Positions 6,302-12,489 of a DNA stretch of 12,489 bases are shown piece after piece; the first letter of the stretch is position 1; the number at the start of each line of letters is the position of its first letter. Both the position numbers and the translations under genes were made by a program. This stretch comes from CAIKAP01 sp964574605 (lineage in GTDB: Bacteria; Verrucomicrobiota; Verrucomicrobiia; Palsa-1439), in contig CAZNOK010000156.1 in the NCBI GenBank assembly GCA_964574605.1, forward strand, positions 1-12,489. The letters run 5' to 3'. A model generated the notes under the pieces. That model saw nothing but the letters and a program-made list of their open reading frames with translations. It made no database searches and was not told the DNA's origin.

Positions 6302-8415
6302 GGGACCCGGACTGCGATCTTTTCCACACCGACGTTGCCGTCCTCGTCGGTGGCGCGCACGGCGATGGTGTGCGGCCCGGCGGCGAGCTGGAGTTTGACG
6401 GCGAACGTTTCCTCCCGGTCGTCGAACACGCCGTCAGCGGGCGCGAAGAACTTCCACTCCGTGCCGTCCACGGAGTATTCGAGGAACCGGATCAGGCCGA
6501 GCTTCGAGCGGGCGACGCCGCGCAACGTGCCGGCATCGAACGCGAGGTCGGTGACGATCGGGCGCGAATTGTTGACCTTGATCGGGTTGCTGATTTTTTC
6601 GTCGGTCAGGGATTCGCCAACGGGATTGCATTCCTCGTCGCTGGCGGTGACTTTCACGCGGTACCAAGCATCAGGAATCGAGTCGGTGTCCCATGAAAAC
6701 TCGGTCACACGCAGTGTGTTGCCACGGAGCATCGGAATCCAGATTTCGTCGCCCTCGGCGCGATAGAACAACCGGTAGAGCAACATGTCGCCGTCCTTGT
6801 CGGACGCGCGCCACGAGAGGCGCTTGAGAGGGCTGGCCGGTTTCGGGCGGAACTCCTCAGTGGGTAGCACCACCGGCGCGCCTGCGGTGACGACGACGTT
6901 GGTCTTCGGTTTCTCACCGGTTTCGAGGATGGAGATTTCGGGTTTCTGGTTTTGAACCTGAAGATGCATGGCGAGCGAGCGGAGCCGCGGTTCGCTCTGG
7001 CGCGCGAGTGTGGCGCGGAGTTGGATGTAGCGTCCGCGCGGGCTGGTGATCTTGGCAGGAGGTTTCGCGATGGGTTCGCTCCATGGCGACCAGGTGTTGT
7101 CGGGCAGCGCGGTGTTGCCGGAACGCGTGGCGACGGTCACGGCGCCGTCAGCGCGCCAATCGAGCTTGCCCCACGTCGCGAGGAACCGGCAGTCGTGGAC
7201 CTCGGTGGTGTAATCGCCGTTGGCCGGTTTCTGGGCGTCAACGAGGTAAGCGTTGCCGATGTTGCCGGCGCCAATGAACGCGAGACGTCCGTCGCGAACG
7301 GCAAGCGTGAGCGCCTGTTTCTCGTCGAGGTCGAAGAGCAGTTCCCAATGCTGGTCGTCGGGCACGCGATAAACGCGACCCGCGCCGGCCAACGCCAACA
7401 ACACGCCGCCTTCGGCATCGCGGGCGATGGTGTGGATGGATTCGTTGTCCCAGTAAGCCCAGCGGTCCACGCGGCCGTTGGCGTTCCGCAGATACAACGC
7501 GCCGGCAAGGAGGTTGGCCATGCGGATCTCAGGCGGCGCTTGGCCGGGAGCAGTGCGCGCAGCGGCCGTGGCGGGAGCGCCATACTGGCCGGTCAATTGA
7601 GCGCCGAGCGCCTCGAACTCGGCGGCGCTGGGCCGCTGCGTGCCTGTCGTCGGCGTGCGCGGACGGCGGACTTTCTGTTTGTTGACGGCAACGAAAAGAT
7701 TCTGGCCGCTGACAAGAAGGGCTTTCACTTCGTCCTCGGCAAACTCGTGGACGACGCTGCCTTTGCCTTTCGCAGCGACGCGGTAGAGCAAACCGCGGTC
7801 ACTGCCGCCGGCGAGCAGCGTGCCGTCGGCGGGATCGAACGCGAGGCAGAGGATGTTCGAGTCTTCGGCGGTGTACCATTCTTCCGGCTTCGCGTCAGCG
7901 CCGATCCGGTAAATCTTCCCGTCCGGTCCAGAGCCGACGAAGAGCGCGCCGTCCTTGTCGAGCGCGAGCGCCCAGACGTACGGCGACCGGAGCCGGCAAA
8001 AGTCGCGACTCTTCTTGTCGGGAGTGATTTTGAGAATCTTACCCTCGGGGATCGTGCCGGCGTAGAGGTTGCCTTGCGCGTCACAGACAAGCGCGCTGAC
8101 GGCGACGGCATCGGTGCCAGCAACGCGGACGGCTTGCCCGTCCTTGCCGATGGCATACACGTCGGCGGGCGAGCCGGTGCCGAAATAGATGGTGCCATCA
8201 GGCGCAACGGTCGAGCACCAGATTTCCTTCGCGAATTCGCCGAGTTTGGTGGCGTTGTAACCGAGACGGAGTTCGCCTTCGCTGGCGACGGTGAGTCTCT
8301 GGAGTTTGCCGCGCATGAAGTCGGTCGGCGTCTTGACTTCCCAGCGCTCGGTCTTGACGGCGAGGACCGTGGACAGAAGACCGAAGACGGAAAACAGAAT
8401 GAGGAGTTGTTTCAT
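6298..8415 (-). CDS. Secreted beta-propeller protein with C-terminal Ig/FN3-like domains
   Basis: This 705-residue exported protein has no assigned function. A signal peptide (MKQLLILFSVFGLLSTVLA, cleavage probably after residue 19) is followed by repeated propeller blades from about 60 to 395. The recurring pattern is hydrophobic-x-D-x-x-G-x-hydrophobic-x-x-G, then GKIYRI-like. Examples are LVCDAQGNLYAG (109-120), LALDKDGALFVGSGPDGKIYRI (150-171), LAFDPADGTLLAG (191-203) and IARDAEGGVLLAL (330-342). A low-complexity Pro/Ala/Thr linker (about 250-297) interrupts the propeller. A beta-sandwich-like region (about 405-487) and two Ig/FN3-like domains (about 530-612 and 615-705) follow, the last containing GPHTIAVRATDEDGN (680-694). 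The ATG is 3 nt after the S55 gene stop, with AGGA 8 nt upstream. It is tightly coupled to the S55 gene before it and the ATPase after it. It probably acts in the periplasm or at the outer membrane as a binding or sensing scaffold (inference). Confidence 0.82.
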   Translation of the reverse strand: MKQLLILFSVFGLLSTVLAVKTERWEVKTPTDFMRGKLQRLTVASEGELRLGYNATKLGEFAKEIWCSTVAPDGTIYFGTGSPADVYAIGKDGQAVRVAGTDAVAVSALVCDAQGNLYAGTIPEGKILKITPDKKSRDFCRLRSPYVWALALDKDGALFVGSGPDGKIYRIGADAKPEEWYTAEDSNILCLAFDPADGTLLAGGSDRGLLYRVAAKGKGSVVHEFAEDEVKALLVSGQNLFVAVNKQKVRRPRTPTTGTQRPSAAEFEALGAQLTGQYGAPATAAARTAPGQAPPEIRMANLLAGALYLRNANGRVDRWAYWDNESIHTIARDAEGGVLLALAGAGRVYRVPDDQHWELLFDLDEKQALTLAVRDGRLAFIGAGNIGNAYLVDAQKPANGDYTTEVHDCRFLATWGKLDWRADGAVTVATRSGNTALPDNTWSPWSEPIAKPPAKITSPRGRYIQLRATLARQSEPRLRSLAMHLQVQNQKPEISILETGEKPKTNVVVTAGAPVVLPTEEFRPKPASPLKRLSWRASDKDGDMLLYRLFYRAEGDEIWIPMLRGNTLRVTEFSWDTDSIPDAWYRVKVTASDEECNPVGESLTDEKISNPIKVNNSRPIVTDLAFDAGTLRGVARSKLGLIRFLEYSVDGTEWKFFAPADGVFDDREETFAVKLQLAAGPHTIAVRATDEDGNVGVEKIAVRVP

Positions 8416-8418
8416 GAG

Positions 8419-10095
8419 TTATTCCTGTCGGATGGGAACGCGAGCCACGGCGGTGCCGCTGAGAACCCAGTCAGTCGGGGTGACCAGTTGTTGCATATCG
8501 GCGGCACCGAACGCACCAAAGGGATTCTCATCGCCGAGCACACCGAGCACGCTGGGCGGAAGATTCTTCAGGAGTTTGCCGCGATACTGGAGGCCTTGGC
8601 TCGCGGATTGGATCACTGCAACGAGGTCGGTGGAACGCCGGAATTTTTGGATGGCGTTGAGCCAGTCGTTGAGATTGTCGGGTGTGGCGACATCAGGCGG
8701 CGCGCTGTTGCCGGTGGTGACGACGACGGCAAGTTCGCGTTGCATGTCGGTCGAAGCGGGCACGGCGATGAGAATGGTTTTCGTGACCTCAGGCTTGCCG
8801 AATGGTTTGAAGACGACGTGGAGCTTGGCCTTCTCGCCGCGTTCGACCTGCGCTTTCTCGAAGTAGGCGCGCTTGATGTCGGCGGTGCGCCGGTCGAGCA
8901 TGGCTTCCACGGCGAACTCGATGCGTTTGACTCGCGGCCGTCCGAACGGCGACGAGAACAACCGGGCAATCGGCGAGACGGCGCCGAAGTTGAAGAGGCC
9001 GCCAGAGGAATTGAAGAACGTATTCGTGAGGGTGATCGTGCGATCAGAGAGTTCCGCAATCAGGTTGACCTGTAACATCGTGTCCTGCGACGAGCCGGAG
9101 GCGGCCTCGACGACTCCGCTGAGTGAATTGAGGATGAGCCGCGACATCAACACGGGATGATCAATCACTTCGAGCGAATACTTCTGGTCGTGACCGGTGC
9201 CGCGGTTGACGACGCGAGCCGTGACGGGGATCATGCGCGCCGTCGCGGTGGTGTCGGCAACGATGCAGCTTTGCCAGTCGCCGACCATCGCACCGCACTC
9301 GCTGACGGGCGAGGCCATCTTGAACGAGCGCTGCACGCTCGACATGACGACATGGACTTCAGCCCGCACAGCCGGCGCCGAGATCAACCCAGCCTGGAGA
9401 AACGGATGACCGAACGCGAGGATGCGATGGCGTTGTTTGTCAACGTAACTGACGGTGCCGACCGCGGTGGCGTCGAGGTCGCCGCGGAGCAACTGCACGC
9501 CGATGGCGCCGCCGGGCTCGAAGTCGGTCTCGGCGCGTTTTAACGCGCCACCCGTGCCGCCGCCGGCGACGGGGAGCAGGCCGTAAGGCCGGAATTCCTC
9601 GGTCATCCGTTCGATGACGCGGGAACTGAATCCGCTGAGCGACAGCGGTGTGAGCAACGGTTGCGGCGCGGATTCGGAAGCGGTGCGAGCGACGGGTGCC
9701 GGCGAGCCGGGTTGGGCTTTGCGGTCTATCTCGGCAAGCATGTTGTGGATCGGCGTCACTCCGGCAAGCGGGTCATTTTCAAAGAACCAGCCATAAGCGA
9801 GCGCGCCGATGAGTTTGCCCTCGATGTAAATCGGGCTGCCACTCATGCCGGCGATGACCTTGTGGTGTTCGAGGTTCGCGCCGCTCATCTTGATGAGAAT
9901 CATGTCCTGTTTCGGGAAGGAGTTCTTGAGGACGCCGAGAATCTCGACCTCGAACCGTTCCGGTTTTGTTCCGCGGAACACGGACAGGCCGTAGCCTTTC
10001 ATGCCGGGGGTGAGTTGTTCGGGGCGCAATGTTTCCTGCGCCGACGCAGCCAATGCTACCAGACAGATGAGAGTCAACAGACGGAAAACTCGCAT
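8419..10095 (-). CDS. Secreted SpoIVB/S55-type peptidase-like protein
   Basis: This 558-residue exported protein belongs to the group annotated as containing a SpoIVB peptidase S55 domain. I place the start at the ATG ending at 10095. It gives a clean signal peptide (MRVFRLLTLICLVALAASAQ, cleavage near residue 20) and has AGGG a few bases upstream. The frame stays open to 10203, but the extra 36 residues are charged and overlap the preceding gene. The mature N-terminus LTPGMKGYGLSVFRGT (28-43) and GMSGSPIYIEGKLIGALAYG (83-102) match the serine-peptidase core, the nucleophile being a Ser of GMSGS (S85 by my alignment). The candidate catalytic His is H230 in RILAFGHPF. In SpoIVB the His precedes the Ser, so the order is reversed here. 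SpoIVB's third residue, an Asp, aligns with a Ser-Gly, so activity is uncertain. About 300 C-terminal residues have no domain I recognise. Confidence 0.83.
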   Translation of the reverse strand: MRVFRLLTLICLVALAASAQETLRPEQLTPGMKGYGLSVFRGTKPERFEVEILGVLKNSFPKQDMILIKMSGANLEHHKVIAGMSGSPIYIEGKLIGALAYGWFFENDPLAGVTPIHNMLAEIDRKAQPGSPAPVARTASESAPQPLLTPLSLSGFSSRVIERMTEEFRPYGLLPVAGGGTGGALKRAETDFEPGGAIGVQLLRGDLDATAVGTVSYVDKQRHRILAFGHPFLQAGLISAPAVRAEVHVVMSSVQRSFKMASPVSECGAMVGDWQSCIVADTTATARMIPVTARVVNRGTGHDQKYSLEVIDHPVLMSRLILNSLSGVVEAASGSSQDTMLQVNLIAELSDRTITLTNTFFNSSGGLFNFGAVSPIARLFSSPFGRPRVKRIEFAVEAMLDRRTADIKRAYFEKAQVERGEKAKLHVVFKPFGKPEVTKTILIAVPASTDMQRELAVVVTTGNSAPPDVATPDNLNDWLNAIQKFRRSTDLVAVIQSASQGLQYRGKLLKNLPPSVLGVLGDENPFGAFGAADMQQLVTPTDWVLSGTAVARVPIRQE

Positions 10096-10147
10096 AGCGC
10101 GCCCTGCATAACGCCTTCCGGGCACAGCGGCAATCCCAAAATCCCGC

Positions 10148-12055
10148 TCAAGGTGCCTTGCGTTCCGGGCTGAACAACGCTCCGAATTGCGGCAGAAGAT
10201 CATATTTCTTCTCCCAACTCGTGTACATAAATCCGCGCACGTTGGGCAGCGGACTCATGGCGTTCATCCATTGTTTCACGCTCTCCAAATCCGGAGCGTC
10301 GTAATAGCACGCAGCCAATATGCGAAACTTCTGTTCGGTAAAGAACTTCAAGCTCTTTTCCCGTGGCCAGCGGTTCCAAACGGCAATCACAATGTCCTTG
10401 GGGATGTGTTGGCACGCCCCCGCGAAGTTGCCCTCCACGAGGAAGTAATTCGCGTGGGCATTATCGTTGGGATCAAGCATGTCGCTCCAAACATAAATCT
10501 CAGCGCCAGGCATATGGCGGCGGACGATCTGTGCCTGTTTGGTGATGCACTCTCCCAGAAGTTCACCCATGTTGCGTCCACGACAAGCCGCACAGGAGCC
10601 GCCCATGCGAATCTCATCCATGTTCAACAAGACACGTCGGGGATGAAGCTTCTCGGCAAGCACCTTGGCCTCCTGATCAAAAACCTGATAAAGCTCCGGC
10701 GCGCCCATGCACATGGGAGTCAGTTGTCCGATGGTAACGGAGTGAAACCAGCTCACCCGCAATCTCTGGCCGTTCACGATGCGGCTACTAGGCAGAATTT
10801 TCAGCGGCGCAACGTCGCGGTCTAGCTTGAATGGACCGTAATTCGGATCTTGCAGCGACGCGTAGTCGCGTCCTTCAACGTACAAAGTATTGCCAGCATC
10901 ACTCCGCACCGCGACAGGCGTACCCGAGCGACGCAAGACATTCAGCGGGCCTATTTCTTCCAGTGTCCAATCGTCGAGCCATAGTTTTCCGGCCTTGCCG
11001 CGCCATACCTCGACGTGCATCGTGAGCTTGGTTGCATCCATGCTGTTGAAAACAAGAGTCACACGCCGCCAATCCGTGGTGGGAGCGAGGTTCACGCCTT
11101 GCTTGAAAAGCTGGCGGTTGCCAGCCAAGACGATGATGCTAAACGAAGAAGCCGGCTGAAGATTCACCGTCTTCACCCAAAGTTGAGTACGATAACACCG
11201 CCGCGGGCGAACACTGATTGCTTGCGACACTTTGCCGCAACTGTATTGATTGGCAGTGAAGTTCTCCAATCGCAGTGAGGCCGAGCCGCCATGCTTGATG
11301 TTTTTGTCAACAAAACTGACTTCGCCCGGTTGATCTTGTACCTGAAAACTGGCAAACCGGTTGCCGCTGAACCGCTCAAAATCGCCGTTCGCAAGGTGTA
11401 CCAACGGCTCGGATAACAAGCGCGCCTCGCCGTTGGAAACGACAAGAAGAGCATCCTTGACCGGCAGTCCCTCCGCCAAGTTGGGGTGATGCATTAGGGT
11501 GGGACCGCCGCCGCCAACCTGAAAGATGGCCGGGATAAGCTCCATCTTATTTCGTTCACATGCCTGTCGGAGTTGTTCAGCGCGCCCGGCATATTCAGCA
11601 AACCGAAAGTTACTCGGCCCGAGGCGAACGACGGCGCCATTGAAGCCATGCTGACTTGCTGTCTGAAGAACGGTGGACATTTCACCCACATCGCTGTCCT
11701 TGTTCAGTTCCCATCCAAAAATCCAAACAAAACGGTCAGAATACGTGCGACGCACGGTTTGGTTCACCCGGTGCGGCGAGGATGGAACAGCCGGTGCAGT
11801 TGATTTTGTGCCGCCACTGGCAAGCCTGCGGATGAATTCCTGATCGTCCCGCGAGAAGAAATTGATCGGCACGGCAAACTCTCTCGTGCCGCTGCGGAGG
11901 GTGGCTTGTCCTCCCGTCAGCCCCACCAATTCCGCCTCGACCTTGCGACCGTCAGCGTAAGTGAGCGTGCGTGCCTGAACAGGCAATGAGAGCGAACAGG
12001 CAATCAGAATCAAGCCGAAATGCCTTAATGCCTCAAGGATTCCGTTTGTAGCCAT
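10148..12055 (-). CDS. Secreted SHD1-domain protein with split GH20-like TIM barrel and inserted CBM-like domain
   Basis: This 635-residue exported protein is not assigned to a characterised family. Its N-terminus has a short basic region and a hydrophobic run ending LILIAC (15-20). C20 sits in a lipobox-like LIAC, so it may be a lipoprotein; cleavage after PVQA (28) is the alternative. Residues 29-79 (LTYADGRKVEAELVGL, FAVPINFFSRDDQEFI) resemble the SHD1 module common in Planctomycetes and Verrucomicrobia. A TIM-barrel start (107-215, VWIFGWELN, LIPAIFQVGG) appears interrupted by a jelly-roll, CBM-like domain (about 220-368, NGDFE to LWLDDWTLEEI). It resumes with WFHSV (436-440), VLLNMDEIRMGG (475-486), YVWSDM (521-526), AVWNRW (558-563) and GFMYTSWEKKYD (608-619). 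D480-E481 is placed like the Asp-Glu pair of GH20 hexosaminidases, and C488 and C491 form a CxxC. A sugar substrate is inferred, not shown. GC is clearly lower than in its neighbours. Confidence 0.72.
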   Translation of the reverse strand: MATNGILEALRHFGLILIACSLSLPVQARTLTYADGRKVEAELVGLTGGQATLRSGTREFAVPINFFSRDDQEFIRRLASGGTKSTAPAVPSSPHRVNQTVRRTYSDRFVWIFGWELNKDSDVGEMSTVLQTASQHGFNGAVVRLGPSNFRFAEYAGRAEQLRQACERNKMELIPAIFQVGGGGPTLMHHPNLAEGLPVKDALLVVSNGEARLLSEPLVHLANGDFERFSGNRFASFQVQDQPGEVSFVDKNIKHGGSASLRLENFTANQYSCGKVSQAISVRPRRCYRTQLWVKTVNLQPASSFSIIVLAGNRQLFKQGVNLAPTTDWRRVTLVFNSMDATKLTMHVEVWRGKAGKLWLDDWTLEEIGPLNVLRRSGTPVAVRSDAGNTLYVEGRDYASLQDPNYGPFKLDRDVAPLKILPSSRIVNGQRLRVSWFHSVTIGQLTPMCMGAPELYQVFDQEAKVLAEKLHPRRVLLNMDEIRMGGSCAACRGRNMGELLGECITKQAQIVRRHMPGAEIYVWSDMLDPNDNAHANYFLVEGNFAGACQHIPKDIVIAVWNRWPREKSLKFFTEQKFRILAACYYDAPDLESVKQWMNAMSPLPNVRGFMYTSWEKKYDLLPQFGALFSPERKAP

Positions 12056-12071
12056 AACCTTGTCCTGTCCT

Positions 12072-12101
12072 TGTATAGCCCCAACTCTACCGACAAAACA
12101 A
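12072..12101 (-). promoter_or_regulatory. Candidate sigma-70-type promoter for the SHD1/GH-like gene
   Basis: On the minus strand, TTGTTT (12096-12101) and TATACA (12072-12077) are separated by 18 nt and lie 17-46 nt before the ATG at 12055. An AGGA ribosome binding site (12063-12066) sits 7 nt before the ATG. The hexamers match the bacterial consensus only partly (3 of 6 and 4 of 6). The -35 element lies inside the palindrome at 12096-12109, which would suit repressor control. No other gap before the four-gene block has room for an obvious promoter, so this one may drive the whole minus-strand set. Confidence 0.4.
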
Positions 12102-12109
12102 GCTTGTTT
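12096..12109. repeat. Perfect 14-bp palindrome AAACAAGCTTGTTT
   Basis: This is a perfect inverted repeat with no spacer, in the 85-nt gap between glnD and the SHD1/GH-like gene. It is AT-rich against a GC-rich background and overlaps the candidate -35 hexamer. It could be a binding site for a dimeric regulator. As a hairpin it would have at most about five A/T-rich pairs and a four-base loop, so it is a poor terminator. Confidence 0.5.
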
Positions 12110-12140
12110 CCCGTGTTCGAGATAAGATTCCTGTTGGATG

Positions 12141-12489
12141 TCAGCCTTCGAGGAGGGTGATGGCTTCTTCGAGTTTGGCGCGGATGGCGGCGAGGCGGTC
12201 GGGGTCGGTCACCGGTTTGCCGGCGTGGTCTTGGACGTAGAACGTGTCAATCGCGGCGCCTTTCTCAGTGGAAATCTTGGCGAAGCTGATGTCGAGGCCG
12301 AGACTGGTGATGGTTTGGGTTAACGCGAAGAGCAGGCCGAGCCGGTCCTCGGTCTGGATCTCGATGATGGTGCGGCGTTGGGTGGTTTCGTTGTCGAACT
12401 CGATGATGGTCGGGATAGTGACGACGCGAAATCGGCCGGGGGCACGCCGGGCAGCACGCATCTTGGCGAGAAGGTGACCGAAGTCAACG
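12141..12489 (-). CDS. glnD: [Protein-PII] uridylyltransferase / uridylyl-removing enzyme, C-terminal ACT domain (5'-truncated by window edge)
   Basis: The frame runs out of the window. The last 115 or so codons are visible and encode the terminal ACT domain of GlnD, the bifunctional nitrogen sensor that uridylylates and deuridylylates PII proteins according to glutamine level. Support comes from the family-typical order TIIEIQTEDRLGLLFALTQT (strand, DRxGLL turn, helix), LGLDISFAKISTEKGAAIDT, then FYVQDHAGKPVTDPDRL, ending in a helix and EG-stop. The DRxGLL turn is the ligand-binding loop of glutamine-sensing ACT domains. The segment just before it (VVTIPTIIEFDN) is the usual linker from the penultimate ACT repeat. 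The nucleotidyltransferase and HD domains would lie beyond position 12489. Other ACT-repeat proteins are possible, but the FYVxDxxGKxVTDPxR ending favours GlnD. Confidence 0.86.
   Translation of the reverse strand, partial: VDFGHLLAKMRAARRAPGRFRVVTIPTIIEFDNETTQRRTIIEIQTEDRLGLLFALTQTITSLGLDISFAKISTEKGAAIDTFYVQDHAGKPVTDPDRLAAIRAKLEEAITLLEG

Noticed and set aside
6952..9075. A 707-codon plus-strand open frame across the propeller and S55 genes.
   Set aside because: It lies antisense to two proteins with clear signal peptides and domain motifs. Its translation is rich in Arg, Gly, Ala and Val without family motifs, as expected for antisense frames in GC-rich DNA.
10096..10147. A possible terminator between the SHD1/GH-like gene and the S55 gene.
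   Set aside because: Only a 5-bp AGCGG/CCGCT pairing with a 13-nt loop and no T-run could be found, which is too weak to call.
10096..10203. A longer N-terminus for the S55-type protein, starting at 10203.
   Set aside because: The added 36 residues are basic and would bury the signal peptide. They overlap the upstream gene, while the ATG at 10095 has its own ribosome binding site and starts directly at a signal peptide.
12096..12113. The palindrome after glnD read as a rho-independent terminator.
   Set aside because: The stem is A/T-rich and leaves about five pairs once a loop is allowed. It also overlaps a better promoter reading.

Overview
The window is GC-rich, densely packed bacterial DNA, with genes running in from both edges. 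The organism is most likely a member of the Planctomycetes-Verrucomicrobia-Chlamydiae group, with Verrucomicrobiota my best guess. The reasons are an SHD1-like module fused to a secreted carbohydrate-active-type protein, large secreted beta-propeller and S55-peptidase proteins, and the overall style. Acidobacteriota is an alternative. This placement is inference; there is no rRNA or other decisive marker.

Plus-strand half (1-4180): the C-terminal 226 codons of pyruvate:ferredoxin oxidoreductase (nifJ) are followed by a dihydroorotate-dehydrogenase-like FMN protein of the kind commonly found beside nifJ. Next come a D-amino-acid aminotransferase-like PLP enzyme (dat) and a six-helix DUF3592-type membrane protein. 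Spacings of 19, 3 and -4 nt indicate one transcription unit.

Minus-strand half (12489-4158, read right to left): the C-terminal ACT domain of GlnD comes first, then an 85-nt gap with a candidate promoter and a 14-bp perfect palindrome. It is followed by a secreted SHD1 + split TIM-barrel + CBM-like protein of visibly lower GC. After that comes a tight four-gene block: a secreted SpoIVB/S55-type peptidase-like protein, a secreted beta-propeller protein with C-terminal Ig/FN3-like domains, an ABC ATPase of LolD/MacB type, and an FtsX/MacB-type permease. Within the block the junctions are a 3-nt gap and two GTGA overlaps, which is strong evidence for co-translation. The two halves converge and overlap by 23 bp at 4158-4180.

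Most of the window is recognisable by family. The least explained part is the S55 peptidase - propeller - ABC transporter block. It looks like an envelope system pairing two exported proteins with a mechanotransmission-type ABC transporter, and I know of no established function for that combination. No RNA genes, CRISPR arrays, insertion sequences or attachment sites were seen. The only gene-free gaps are short (85 nt or less).
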